From positions 14,494,822-14,558,821 of the forward strand of contig CAIIXF020000008.1 in assembly GCA_903813345.2 (NCBI GenBank): 64,000 nt of DNA, written 5' to 3'. The stretch comes from Owenia fusiformis (taxonomy: Eukaryota; Annelida; Polychaeta; Sabellida; Oweniidae). Every line of letters starts with the position of its first letter. Position 1 is the first letter of the stretch. The translations under genes and the position numbers were made by a program. The notes beneath the pieces were generated by a model that was not told where the DNA came from, made no database searches, and worked only from the letters and a program-made list of their open reading frames with translations. Shown here piece by piece: positions 24,201-37,500 of this stretch.

Positions 24201-27200
24201 TGGACGATAAGTCTTTTGCATGCCTTGGATGCAACATCTTTTGTATACTGGTAGCCTATCAGTAGTGTGAGTAGCCTAGCCTCATTTACCAAAATTGGCC
24301 CCTTAACCCCAAATCTGACACGAAATTTTGAAAATATCCTGAAAATTTAGGCCTAAAAGGCGCATTTATGCCCAAACATACACCAAACTGTCCCACTGCT
24401 AAATTACAAGGGTGATAAGTCGCTTCTAATCCTGATTGACATTCTCTAGTTTGCATGGTTTGTCATGTTGTGCTATATTGTTATTGCCCAATCTCAACAG
24501 TTGTATTCACTGTATGGCCTACCGTGCCAAGAATAATGCAATTGTTCCAAAAGCTAAGCTCTTCTTTGGGACCCTAGAAGTGTGGGACATCACAATCATA
24601 GATTAATATTTCATTACAATCAATGTATGTTGTATGACAAACATGCAAACTAGTGAATGTTAATGTGGCTAGAAAGATTTATCATTACAAAGAGCTCCTT
24701 TTCCCGTATTTTACATACTCAAAATCCCTTAATTCAGTGTATAATCCAAGGTGCATATATTGCAGGCAACAGGATAACATATTAACACCTTACATTAGCA
24801 GTTGCCATTACTTCATGAATGGAGTAAAGTACTCCCACTATTGACAGGCTAAAAGGATTCCTGTATGGATTACAAAAGATGTTGGATCCAAGGTATGCAA
24901 GGGAATAATCTCATCCATTGTACTTGTAAAGGGTGTTTGGGGAGCAGATGCAAATATTTGAAAGCAGATATTATTTGCCCTGAATTATATGTAGAGGAGA
25001 CAGTCAAAATCCATTGATTCTGAACTGTTGATTTTATGATTCTCAATAAATATGACAAAACAAGACTATATTTATACCATTTTGAGCACACATTTGAGAT
25101 GCATATGTTGCATATCGTGAGAGTTATCAAGGTGAGATAGCCCCTGGGACACCAGAGGCTAAAATTAAAATTTATAAAAAAATGCTACATTTTTCTACAT
25201 TTCATTAGTAATATGAAAAAGACAGAATGAGGATTATATGTTACATACAGTATCTTAGAAGTTATTATTATTATTATATGGTGCGATATGATTACCCAGG
25301 AACGAAGAAGCTAAAATTAAAATTTTTGAAATGTATAATCATTTTCTACTTCTTATTAGTAATATTATGATAAAAAAGCAAGAGTACATACACCTTTTTG
25401 AGTACATTTGAGATACATATGCTCCATATTTTGGAAGTTATTAAGGTGAGATATGGTCACCCCTGGGACGTCAGAAGCCAAAATGAGAATCAATATTATT
25501 CTAAATGTACAATTATTTTTTTTTACTTCTTATTAGTAATATTATGACAAAGCAAGAGTACATTCACCATTTTTAGTACATTTGAGATACATATGCTCCA
25601 TATTTTGGAAGTTATTAAGGTGAGATATGGTCACCCCTGGGACGTCAGAAGCCAAAATGAGAATTAATATTTTTTAAAATGTACAATCATTTTTCTACTT
25701 CTTATTAGTAATATTATGACAAAGCAAGAGTACATACACCATTTTGAGTACATTTGAGATACATATGCTCCATATTTTGGAAGTTAATCATGTGAGATAT
25801 GGTCACCCCTATCCTGCATGATGCCAAAATTTTAAATTTCAAGAATTTTTTTCTCCGCCAGTACATAAGCAATTGATCCAATTTTAAGTATGTGGTATGA
25901 ACATATATAGATCCTTCAGAATGAATTTTTTCAGTACATTTCGTACCTTAACGAATCTAAAATAAGTTATTACACGTGGTAGAAGTATGAAAATAGGTGG
26001 CGCCCCTGTAGTGAATTTCAAAATATGCCCTTATTTTCACCCTAATTCACACAAAAAAATTCATACTGATTGTAAATAATGTTTTTGATAAGATTTTATT
26101 AGTATTTCAATGTCATTTTACTATTAAGATGTGTTAAAAATTATTTTATACCCCTACCCCCTGTTTTAAAATGAATAGATGGCGCCTCTTTAACTGCCCA
26201 TAGCGAATTTACTTACCACACATTTTTACTCAAGTTAGGATAATTTACTCTAGAGAGTGTCTGGAACAAAATGATACCCTCAAACCTTTTTTACTAGCCG
26301 ATCACCGAAATCGGAGCTGGGGACAGCACTAACCTCATATTTTAAAGGTTTAAGAATTTGTAAGATTCAACCACAATTAGGTTATGTTATCCATCTAAAT
26401 CTAGTGCTATATTAATAGTATTTGCCCAATCATTTTTATGTCACCACCACAATATTGTAATAGTCTGCAGGTGTTTAGCATTTGGCAGTCGTCGGTTGGT
26501 GTTCGGCATCTGTAACAAATGGCAGGTGGTGATATTATGAATGTTAATACCTTGTTAAACAGTTAGAGGCTAGGAGAGGTTTGCTTAAGATCATGACACT
26601 GGTAGCATCTCTCTCCTGGCTGATCCAAGATCCACAAGTTGTTATATGTACAAGTACAAGCGCCTGTATTGGTGTCTCCCTTGGTTACAAAGGTTGTTAT
26701 GACACGCATGTTTATCGATTTCATCTCTATTGTTAATAAAGAATATGATGACCTCATAATACCTAATTGTCTCAATTATATCTTGTTGCGATGATTGAAT
26801 TTCATTGGAACAATAAAATATTGTTACATTAAAGTATTGTATTTAGAAGGGCTAGAAGGGACCTGATGCATTCAACATCTTTATAGATCTATTCTTTTGA
26901 AAAATTGGCTGATACAGTCAATCATATATGTATACTAAATATAAATTGTTGTATATTTGAGTGAATTTCCATCTCAGTTCTGAAATAGATTTTTTTATCA
27001 AACTCTATTGATTGTGCAAGTTACTGTCATGTCATTTTGAATTTGCTATCATCCTTCGGGGATGACAGATTAACAGTGTGGATGAAATTTCATTCCTTCA
27101 AAGCCATCATAGTTGATCATAGTTAAAATATGATTGATTTTTGATGGTTGTACTGTAGTTGCTAAGTGAACATTTGCATTTTCTCCTGTTGCTTTGCAAA

Positions 27201-30200
27201 CAACTTGAAGAAGAAATCAATGAAATAGACAAGAGTTGGCAGTTGTTCATTGTATATAGAGATGAATCAATCAATTACTCATAGTGCCTTTGAGTGTACT
27301 TTTTTATGGAAAATTGAATACAAGCATGATAACTCATAGAGTCAAGTGTAAATATTTGCTTTTGCAAGAAGAATTGTTTCCGATTTCATTTATTTAATAA
27401 GGATGGACAAGAAAATATAATTGTCAATCATATTTTAGAACTGCTGTACATGAATACCTCTAATGTGACCATTGCACAATTAGATCTACATCTTTTAATT
27501 TTAGCCAACATCCATGTGTCCATGCTGTGCCCCACATTGGCCAATGGTTAGCCCTATGTGACAGCTCCTAATTAGTATAGTAGATCATAAGGGCAACTGG
27601 GCTGCCATCTTTTATGTACATTCTCTTTATTCCACAAACCCTATGTAATATGAAAAATTGTGTTCACTTTTGAGAGTTCCTTTGAGTTATTGCTGAACCT
27701 CTAGAATCAATTTTGACACTGCATCTTGAACTGTAGATCCACACTGACAATCCAATTCATATACTCTTTAAAATGCTTAACAACTAATTTATACATGTTT
27801 TCCTCTTTTATTTCAGGCTATGGCCATATATCACCTGCAACATCTGGTGGGCAAGTGTTCTTCATCTTCTATGCCTTGTTTGGAATTCCATTCACAGCTA
27901 TTATCCTTGGAGGAATCGGTGGACAACTCCTGAAACTGAGGAATAAGTTGAAAGAAAAAGCACTGAAGGGCAATACTAAACAAAATGAAAAAACAAAGAA
28001 TATTGTGATGGTAGTAGCTGTGATAGTAGTAGGGTTGATTATCTTTGTATTCTTGCCAGCAATATTGTTTTCTCTTGTGCAACAATGGAGTTATGGTACA
28101 GCTCTGTACTACACGTTCGTCACACTCACAACAGTTGGTTTTGGAGATTATGTCGCAGGTAAGAAGCTGTCAGATGGTCAGATTTTGTAGAAATCCCAAT
28201 TTAACGTTTCTGTTTGCAAGCAATTATATGGGCTTTGTATAAAAAACCTCACACCCACGTATTTACGTACGTGGGTGTAAGTACGTGGGTCGTGATACAG
28301 TCTTTGAAGTCTTCAATTTATAAAGACTCGTTCAAAGGGAAAAATCTACGCTAAATTAGTTTTAAATATGTTGAGGATTTGCTAAATGGAATTCTGTGTT
28401 TCATTAGCTCACATGGTGAGCTTTTGCAATCGCTCACTTGTCCGTCTGTCTGTCCGTCTGTCTGTCTGTCCGTCAACAATAGTGGCACGTTTTAAAACCT
28501 CTGTCGATAGGATTCCTGTTTTAAGTTATTTCTGTTCAACATCAATACAGAAAACTCCCCTATGACTCCTGGTTCAAAAGCTCGCCTATTTTCAAAATGG
28601 CCGCCATTTTTGTCTCGTGAAATTCACTTTTGACCCATTTCCTGGCTTTACAAATAATTTCAGGTGTCCTACATTGTAAAAATCTGTGTCAATGTAAAGA
28701 GTAGATATATGAAATAATTTTGTTACAAAAAATCAGCGAAAAATTATATCTATTTTTTTATTTTCAGCCATTTTAGTTAACATTGATTTGTCCATCTGAC
28801 TTGTGAAATCCACTTTTCCGTCAACAGTGGCACGTTTTAAAACCTCTGTCGATACGATTCCTGTTTTAAGTTATTTCTGTTCAACATCAATACAGAAAAC
28901 TCCCCTATGACTCCTGGCTCAAAAAAATGTATGAAATAATTTTGTTACGAAAAATCAGCAAAAAATTATATCCATTTTTTTTATTTTCAGCCATTTTAGT
29001 TAACATTGATTTGTCCATCTGTCTCGCAAAATCCACTTTTGGACCATTTGCCTTAAACCCTCTGTCGATATGATTCCTGTTTTAAGTTAATTTTGTTCAA
29101 CATCAATACAAAAAACTCTCCTATGACTCTTGGTTCAAAAGCTCGCCTATTTCCAAAATGGTCGCCATTCTTGTCTCGCGAAATTCACTTTTGGCCCATT
29201 TCCTAGCTTTACAAATAATTTCAGCTGTCCTGCATTGTAAAAAGCCATGTCACTGTAAAGAGTAGTTGTATGAAATAATTTTGTTACAATAAATCGGCAA
29301 AATATTATATCAGTTTTTTTTATTTTCAGCCATTTAAGTTAACATTGATTCGTCCATCTGTCTCTCAGTCAGTCCAAAAAAGTGGCAAGTTTTAAACCTC
29401 TGTCAACACTTTTTAAATCCTCTGTAGATAGGATTCCCGATTTAAAATAATTTTGTTCAACATCAATAAAGAAAAAAAACCTGTGACTCCTGCTTCAAAA
29501 TCTCGCCTAATTTCAAAATGGCCACCATTTTTGTCTCGGGAAATTCACTTTTGGCCCATTTCCTAGCTTTACAAATAAGTTCAGGTGTCCTGCATTGTAA
29601 AAAGCCATGTCTTTGTAAAGAGTAGTTGTATGAAATAATTTTGTCACAAAAATTCTGCAAAAAATTATACCCGTCTTTTTTATTTTCACTTTTGAGCAAC
29701 ACCATGTGAGCCCAGTACCCACGGTACTAATTTTTTTACTTAAGTCTCAGGGATCATAAAGCAGGGTTGTAATACAATCTAAATCTGGAAATAAAGTGAG
29801 ACCTTTTAGACAAGTTCCATGAAATTCCCAGCAAAAAAAATTATGAGTGAATTTATAATTTTTTGAAAGTATATACAGAATTAAAAGGGCAATTAAGAAA
29901 TTATGTGAACAAAAAATCATTATAATCATAGACTTTCACTACATCCAGGAATATGGATAGATTAATTCATGCTGATACGAGTTTTTGATTTAATATTTTG
30001 AGGGGTATATATCCCCCCCAAAAAATCGTGGTGGGTACATCTCCCCTAAAAAAATTTGCTATCATTGATCAAATGTGAAGACACCTAGACTTTTTACAAA
30101 CATATAGTATGTACATGTGTTATGTTTTCAGGTATAGACACAAATATATCAGGGTTTGGTTCGCAGGTTGTCTATAGGTTGTTTGTTGCACTCTGGATAC

Positions 30201-31732
30201 TCATGGGATTGTCCTGGCTGGCAGGCTTACTATCACAAGTAAGTATTTCAACCCTTGTTTCTATCATTGAATAACATAAATGCCATATAGAATTACAAAA
30301 TGATTTTGTTTGCCATATATCCTGCCTCTCAACAATTTCTCCAACAAAAAGTCCTTTAAAAACTACTTTCTGAAATTTGAAACAAAAATTCACATATCAC
30401 ATTTTGATAACATTGGACAGACTATAATGTAAGCCAAAGTGACCTAAACTTTAAATGGGGCCTTTAACTTTGAATTGCTTTAAGTATAAACTGTAGTAAG
30501 ATTCTGAGAATATAATCACTGAAAATTCAGGTTGTTCGCAGTTAGCTTACCACAGTAATCAAAAACTGCTGAACTAGAAGTACATCTACTCAAATATGCT
30601 ACCATCAATAAATTGCACATATTGCTTAAGCCAGTTTTTGTGACTGGCATGGAAATGGCCTAATATATACATGATTAAATTGTTTTGTAAATAGTTTCAG
30701 GATATGCTAGAGTCTAGAATTGAGAAGAATGCAGACAAAATATTGAACAAAAATGAGGTATGTTTCACAACATGATTAAGAAAGACAAAGGAGGGTTATG
30801 TAAGCTTTTGATTGTGATGCATATACATTATATCATTAAATGCACTTTCATCATTGTGATAAGTATGTAATTTGTAGTTGATGTTAATGGTGAATTTGTT
30901 TAAATGGTTCATTTTAACTCCAGAAGGTAATACATTAGTGTTCAAGTATTTTGGTCTGTTTTGATTGATGGAATTAACCATTGATCCATGGATTTACATT
31001 TAGTGAGATATAACATTTATCCAGTCCCTGAATTTCCTATGTAAGGCTTAATTTCTACAGTTTTTATTGAACAGTGATGACATATATTGTTCAACCTTTT
31101 TGTGGACGGCAGTCAGTGTTCGGTGTCTGTAAGAAATGGCAGGTGGTGACATATTGCATGTTAATGCCTTCTATCATTCTGTTGTCAAACCTGTATAACT
31201 GAACACATTTATTATCTAAATACTTCTCGAGATGAACACTTTTTCCAGTCTCAATTTGTAGTCTCATATTGACTCCCTTGTTCAGGAAACTTTGGAAATG
31301 TGAACATCTGCTATTTTGAACACTTGACTGGTCCAGGTGGTGTTCACATTAGAAAGGTTTTTGTATTCTCAGTCATTAAATTAAAACAAGAGAAGGCCAC
31401 GACAACTCAATGAATACAAAAATGACATTGAGTATTGAGTGCAAATGTTTTAATTAATATTTTAATTCTCAATTTTGTGGTGGCGGTTGGTGTCTGGTGG
31501 TTGGTGTTCGGTGTCTAACAAATGCCAGGTGACATTTTGCATGCTAATGCCTTGTTGCATTTATATTGCATGTGACAACATGTCAATTAGATCTACTCTG
31601 ATTGCTTTAAAAATGTTAATAACTAAATTAATGATGCTATTTCAGGTCAGTGCTGAATCAGAGAACAAGAAAGAGCATAGCAATAATACATCATCCACAG
31701 AACTGTCCACTGTTAAATCAACTAATATGTGA
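21246..31732 (+). CDS. Two-pore-domain potassium channel, TREK/TRAAK-like, intact copy B
   Basis: Six exons join in phase: 21246-21387, 21804-21965, 27817-28158, 30132-30238, 30701-30757 and 31646-31732 (897 nt, 298 aa). All introns are GT-AG. The protein has TM1 (about 5-26) ending in FLEQPNE, an extracellular cap with Cys52 (NFSCVS) and N-glycosylation sites such as N49 and N77, filter 1 TTIGYG (99-104), TM2 (114-137), TM3 (163-188), filter 2 TTVGFG (206-211) followed by DYVAG, and TM4 (226-250). The C-terminal tail is short, charged and Ser/Thr-rich. FLEQP, the SCV cap and TTVGFGDYVAG point to the KCNK2/4/10 group. K2P dimers carry background K+ current that sets resting potential at the plasma membrane. 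The tail is much shorter than in vertebrate TREK, so mechanosensor or lipid regulation through it is doubtful. It is a tandem duplicate of copy A. Confidence 0.92.
21981..22003. repeat. (GTTT)n microsatellite after the exon 2 donor of copy B
   Basis: Five GTTT units follow the donor at the position matching copy A. Confidence 0.8.
22542..26329. mobile_element. Giant palindromic (foldback) element in intron 2 of channel copy B
   Basis: The ends GTGCTGTCCCCAGCTCC and their inverted copy are flanked by TA on both sides (22540-22541, 26330-26331), and the terminal inverted repeats are nearly identical for about 235 bases. Inside lie about seven 172-bp tandem units (22780-23990: 'ttccaaaatatggagcatat', 'tttggcttctgacgt') and, inverted, about four (25130-25810). 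Symmetry continues inward: 24000-24110 pairs with 24985-25110, about 24147-24255 with 24850-24970, and 24447-24468 with 24634-24656. No protein is coded. A non-autonomous element related to TA-targeting DNA transposons is the likeliest reading. Confidence 0.85.
26430..26560. repeat. TGTCACCACC repeat family, fragment
   Basis: It contains 'atgtcaccaccacaatattg', a tract like 'gttggtgttcggcatctgta' and 'aaatggcaggtggtgatatt'. Relatives are at 31075-31190, 31470-31560 and, inverted, at 49385-49490 and the ends of 42003-45148. Confidence 0.6.
28251..28294. repeat. Small palindrome CACCCACGTATTTACGTACG...
   Basis: 'cacccacgtatttacgta' faces 'tacgtgggtgtaagtacgtg' just upstream of the family-2 element. 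It may be a tiny MITE or an insertion scar. Confidence 0.45.
28406..29731. mobile_element. Family-2 element, copy 2, in intron 3 of channel copy B
   Basis: Same ends and order as copy 1: AGCTCACATGGTGAGC, a GTCC/GTCT tract, repeats beginning around 'ctgtcgataggattcctgt', and a right tail CACCATGTGAGCCCAGTACC then CACGGTACT. Copy 2 lies alone in a clean intron, so it defines the boundaries better than the nested copy. Confidence 0.8.
31075..31564. repeat. Repeat cluster in the last intron of channel copy B
   Basis: Two fragments of the TGTCACCACC family (31075-31190, 31470-31564; each with 'tgttcggtgtct' and 'aatgccaggtg(gtg)acat') flank a decayed relative of the CAGTAAAACC element (31196-31364, 'caaacctgtataactgaaca' ... 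'ggtgttcacattagaaaggt'). Confidence 0.55.
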
Positions 31733-34259
31733 TTCATGTGAACAATACAAACATGACTACAGAAATGTATACAGAAGCAGCTTATGAGGTACATAAGAAC
31801 CCGCACATACAAGCAGTGAGTGCCCAATTGTGAGGGGACCCTTTTTCAATGCCCCAAAGCAAGAACATTCTCTCAGATTGTAGCCTACATACATGTATGA
31901 TAAGAATGCACATATATCGCTTTGTGTATGCAATACTTTGATGCTGGTCAAAAAGAGGAACTTAGTGTTACTACTGATGTGATTAAGACTATGGCTCAAA
32001 ACACTCTGATTGTTCATGGACACATTCAAAATTTTTATTGCTTTACACAATCATCATAATGCCATTGGCTGATTGTCCTAGAGATTGTAGTACTGGAACA
32101 TTCAAGAATTTGACCTTCATCATGTAGATACTGAGGATGTACGCTTTTATTTGGAGTGATCAAATTCATAAACTTAAAAAAACTAAACTAGCATTCATAA
32201 AAAGATCATTTTTAGTACTATGCCTATTGCCTAATTACATGTATATCATGTTTTGAGTACATGTATTTCGATTCATTTATATTTTTACATTTTTCTTAGA
32301 TATTCAAGACATCTACTTCATATATTTTTTTAACTTTTAAGTCTAAATAATAAAAATCACTATGCCTTTGTATTTTAAAATGTTGATTCAGAAGTTTAAA
32401 TAATGAAATCAAAGGTTATTAATTAAAAAAAAATTGCGCTAACTCAGGTAACTCAATGTTAAACCAAATATTATGGTTTCAAAGTTAGGCCATTCAAAGT
32501 CATTCTATGCTTTACTTCAGGCCAAAAAATAAACAAGGAAACAAGTAAAAAACACAAAGCAGAGTAAAACAATCTTATTTTCCAGGATATAATATATGAT
32601 TTAAAAAACTTTTATATTTAGTTGTAGAGTAAGTAATGTAAATACATGGAAAACACATATTTGCATGAACTTTCAATGTACTGTATTCATTCTTAATTTG
32701 GCGCAACTTCATTTTGTGATTTTTGGAGATCAGATATATTGTCTTCTTTTAATTTGGCAGTTTTTCAAGGGAATGAATCTCATATCTATATCTAGCATAT
32801 ACCCTCCCGCCTAATCCAGTTTTTTGTTGATGAACAATTTTAAATGCTCCAAATAAAACAATTTAAACAGCCCTGGGCATCTCATAACTGTAAGTTCACA
32901 GAAAGAAAAACAAGTCAAATTCCTTGGGATTTTGGCGTTACAAGATAATTTCAATTGATTTTAATAAAGATTCTGATTTATATGACATATCATGTTTTGT
33001 TGTTTGTTTGTGCATTTATTTATCAAGGTCTCCCATTTCTTAAATGATTATATCAGAATATTTATTGGCTGAAAGGGAGTCTATCACAATAAGGTATTCA
33101 ACCCCTATACCATAGCGTATAGCAATGCAATATCATAACAAAATGTCACAACCTGTTTCAACACAGTATGAGTTTCAAGTCATCCTGATGTCATTTGAAA
33201 GATGCACTGTCCCATGCTTCTCACCCTGAAAATCAGGAATATCTTACATACCTTAGATGTATCTTGATTCTAACTTATTGGCACAATGCTGAGGATATAT
33301 TGAGAAAATATGTAACTAACTGTCAGAATTGATTGTAATTTGAGCTATTCGCCATTGAACGGAATTCCTGTCATGTGACATCAGTGTCATCAAGTGACTA
33401 GAACCAAGGCTAGAACACCAGTCACAAAAAATGGAGGCCGTAACAATATGGCATCACTTCTTGGTGAACAACATAAAATAAGCTACAGTGTATGCATCAA
33501 ACTACAAAATATTTTTTAAGTTTAAATAAATATTTATTATGAAAAATACTATTCCAGAACATTCATGAAATACCATGCATAAAAGTAGAAAATATGACAT
33601 TAGAAATGTTAAAAAACAATTATTCAAAGGTAGAGGATGGGGGATGTCATCAATGTAGGTAATTGTCCAACAAATAGATGTATTGAGTGTCTGACAATTA
33701 CATATATGTAATACATTTCCTCTCTGTCCTTTACAAGGTATCTCAAATTTCTGCATTTGTAGATCGAGAGCAAGTGTAATGCTGATTCTATTTAAATGTA
33801 ATTAAACATGTAATACAGATGCTTCAGATACATTCGAAATGTCTATTAAAACATTTGGTATTTACTTTATATTTACAGAGAAATTATCTTTTCAGACATG
33901 TTCCACTGATTGTCTTTGAGATGTTAAATAGAATACACTCTTACAATTGAATATGTAAATATGAACACAGTTTATCAATTCCAACATATCAAACACCGTA
34001 CATACACTGCAAGTATTATTTTTAATTATTATTTATTTTATTAAAGTGTCACCTATTGTACAAAATAGCCAGCCCAATCTGGGCTTATGTGACACATTAA
34101 ACATTTAATTATTAATCTTATATATGTGATTCTTTAAGTATATACAGTAGTACGGATATACATGTATTATAATTGTGAAAATTCCAGAAATTCAATTGAA
34201 GTAAATTTTATTCACCTTATGTAATATTATGTTTACTGTTGTAAAATGTAACTTATTAC
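31733..34259. other. 3' flank of channel copy B, no further gene seen
   Basis: The stretch is AT-rich with stops in all frames. AATAAA at 32963-32968, followed by a GT-rich run, is the best candidate polyadenylation signal for copy B and would give a 3' UTR of about 1.25 kb. Confidence 0.35.
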
Positions 34260-34548
34260 ATTTGTAAATGAGAAATTTTACAAGTAAATTTTCTATTAAT
34301 TACAATACAAACCTATTCCATGACATATGCTAATACCCCTAATTTGGAAAAATGGGCAAGTCCAAAAACAACAGGATAACCTGAATCCCTCTAGGTCAAC
34401 TGACCTAACACCCCTTTATATGCTATATCTTCATAATTGTACGCAGTAAAACTTAAAAATACTGCGGGGAGGCCGGGTGGGCCTATGGTCATGGAATAGG
34501 TTTGTATTGTAATTAATAGAAAATTTACTTGTAAAATTTCTCAATTAC
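34260..34548. repeat. Inverted repeat at the left end of the 5-kb element
   Basis: The segment at about 34263-34325 ('gagaaattttacaagtaaat' ... 'acctattccatgacat') is the reverse complement of 34486-34548. The outward-facing copy 'caattacatacaatccaacc' at 34541-34560 also matches the sequence just outside the right end (39312-39330). This suggests a nested or rearranged terminus. Confidence 0.7.
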
Positions 34549-37500
34549 ATACAATCCAACCTATTCCATGACATATGCTGAATTAAAAGTAAAGGAGGTG
34601 GGACCCCGATTAAGCCCAAAAGTATAATAAATATATATACACAAGTACTTATAATAAAAAGTAAAATTCATATTACCAAAAAGTACTCTGATCTCACAAA
34701 CCATAGTGATCCCTAGTAGATCAGCCACCATCATCCATTGTAAGGCAGAGGCTGTGACACATCTGTAACACTGTTATTGTCCTATCATAGTGAGCAGTCT
34801 TAGCCATCTAAGGGTAATGACCAACTCCTATGAATAGAGACTGGTTAACCAAGGATGGGCCGTTTAACCAAACGAGGCAACCTTGCAGTTCTTCAAGGGT
34901 CCAGGTCACAAGCTAGTTGAGTTGAACCCTTCTGCAAAACAGTTCAGCTACACATCTGGGAGACTTTATGTCCTTTCACAGTGAGTATCCTTACCCATCT
35001 AAGGGTTGCGAATAACTCCTATGAATAGAACTGGTTAGCCAAGGATGGGCCGTTTAACCAAACAAGGCAACCTTGAAGTTCTTCAAAGGTCCAGGTCACA
35101 AGCTGGTTGAGTTGAACCCTTCTGCAAAACAGTTCCGCTTACACAATAACTGGATAGACAAGGAATGGCTGTGTACAAAATAAAGACAACCCAAGTCCAC
35201 CCAGTGTTACTTCCAATCACCAGACTACAGTGCAATACTGAGTTGGTAACAAGTTGCAGAGTACTTAAGGTTGTATAAAGTTCTTGAAGTTGTAGACCCA
35301 CCTGCAGCTTGGATGAGATATACTTGAGATAATCCAAGCCATTGTTGTAATTCTTGTCAGTGTAGACAAAGGCATCATCCTTTCATCCATTGGAATTCTA
35401 GGAAGCTGCCGATAAATCAACTACCATACTTCACAGCACAGGGTCCTAAAGGAACCAGTCTTGCATACAAAGTGAGGTGGTACACACAACATCTTGTCTA
35501 GTCTCTGCTCTCAGAGTTGGATGTTAGTTGACTAAACATCAAGTCTGGACCAGCGATGATCATAAAGCCGTTTCAGCCAACTTGTAGAATGGTTTAACGA
35601 CATAGAACAATACCACTACACATCTGCTAAGGGCTTCTTGTCTTTTGGATCCATAACAAAGTTACATGGAGCAAGACACCTCTGTAGACCCAGCCAGTCG
35701 AGGTTGGTACAGCCACCAGATAACTACAGGGATAAGTCAAACCATCTTCTTTGTAGTACCAATTAGTATTCATCATAGAACAGATCAACCATTACTGCTG
35801 ACCTGGGCAAGAAGAGACATCTTCCATCTGGCCAAAAGAAGTTCTTCAATGGACAAACTAGTGCATCTAGACAGTCTATCCATCTGAATAAAACTGTAAC
35901 ACAGCTTCCCTAGTAGACACAGTGGTACATCAAGCACAAAGTAGAACAGCATACAGGTCCATACTTATCTATAAAGGATTAGTATGGAGATGAATCTAAA
36001 GGTGGTTGGAAACAAGCTTGCATTTGTTGGTAAACCTGTTAGACATCTTTAAGAAGATGAGGATATCACTGTTATGATTGTCTATAGTGCCAACAGAGCA
36101 TAACAGAAAGTATTTCACTGCCATCAAAGCACTGCTAAGTGTTGTTCCCACAAAGAGCTTGGCTTGGAATGCAACCTTCAATTGTTGTATTCGGCATTGT
36201 AGTTGATAACTATTGGATTGTGGTTAGAACATCCATCTGTCCAGGTTGTAAACAGCAAACATCATAGCTAGTGGTGCATATTGACATCCTACTGCAGAAG
36301 AATTCAGAAACTCACTGGATCAAAAAATTCTTGGCCTGGAACCAAAAACTTTCAAATGTTCTTCACAGGCTTGCAAAAGACAGACTAGTGGTATCTTCAA
36401 TGGATAGTACATCTATCTGTCTATAGGAGTATAACAGCATTGAACGTAGATTCTCCTACAAAGGGAAGCACTACTAGTATAGTATGAGAGTATAGTAGTG
36501 CTAGATAAACCAAAATCTGTGTCCAAAAACGTAACCTTTAAATTCATCCAGGTTTGTAGTTGGCAGCACTGGTTGACAAGAATAGTCAGCTTTTCTCCCG
36601 GGTCTGTCTAAAGCTACCAAGAGCATACATCATGGATGTAGGTGTATTGGAACACTACAGTATGTAGTAAGGTAGTGCTGGATCCACAAAGTTCTTGACT
36701 TGGAGCATAACCTTTGTAGATCAAACTTGGCTTGGAGTTGAAACTCTAGTATCATCAGGCCCGCATGGTCATCGAAGTACTACTGCATGTGTCTACCAGT
36801 CAATTGTTGGATCCATACAACGCTTGGTCCAGGAACATTACTTTTCAGTAGTCTTAAGCCAAACTTGCAGTTGCTCAAGGGAAAAAACTATATCATAAAA
36901 ACATGATAAGTTTATCCAATTGGTTAAAACTTCCAGCATTTTACTAGTTAAATAGTAGTATAAGTACTATGAACTAGTAATAATATAAAACCAAATGAAG
37001 TCTGGACTGGAGTGAATCCTTAAAGCAATCCAGGTCCAAAAAGCCCAAGATTAATTCCACAAATAAAGTGACTTGTAGTTTCTCAATGGAAAAAACAATA
37101 TCATAAAACATGATTAGTTTATCCAATTGGTTAAATTTACCAACCTGTTCTAGTTAAATAGTAGTATACGTACTATGAACATGAACTAGTAATAAAAAAA
37201 GACCAAAAGGAGTCTGGAACTGGAGTGATACCTGAAGGAAATCCAGGCCCAAAGACCACAAAGATGAATCTCACAATAAAAGTGACCCGCAGTTTCTCAG
37301 GGGAAAAAACTATATGATAAAAAACATGGTCAGTTTATCCAAGTGGTTAAAACTACCAGCCTTTTACTAGTTAAAAAGTAGTATTAGTACTATGAACATG
37401 AACTAGTAAAAATATAACACCAAATGAAGTCTGGAACTGGAGTGAAACTTTAAAGCAATCCAGGCCCAAAAACCTCAAAGGCAACTTTCACAATCAAAGG

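Noticed and set aside
35083-36898. Short ORFs inside the 5-kb inverted-repeat element
   Set aside because: None has transposase motifs, and each is under 90 codons with repeat-derived sequence.
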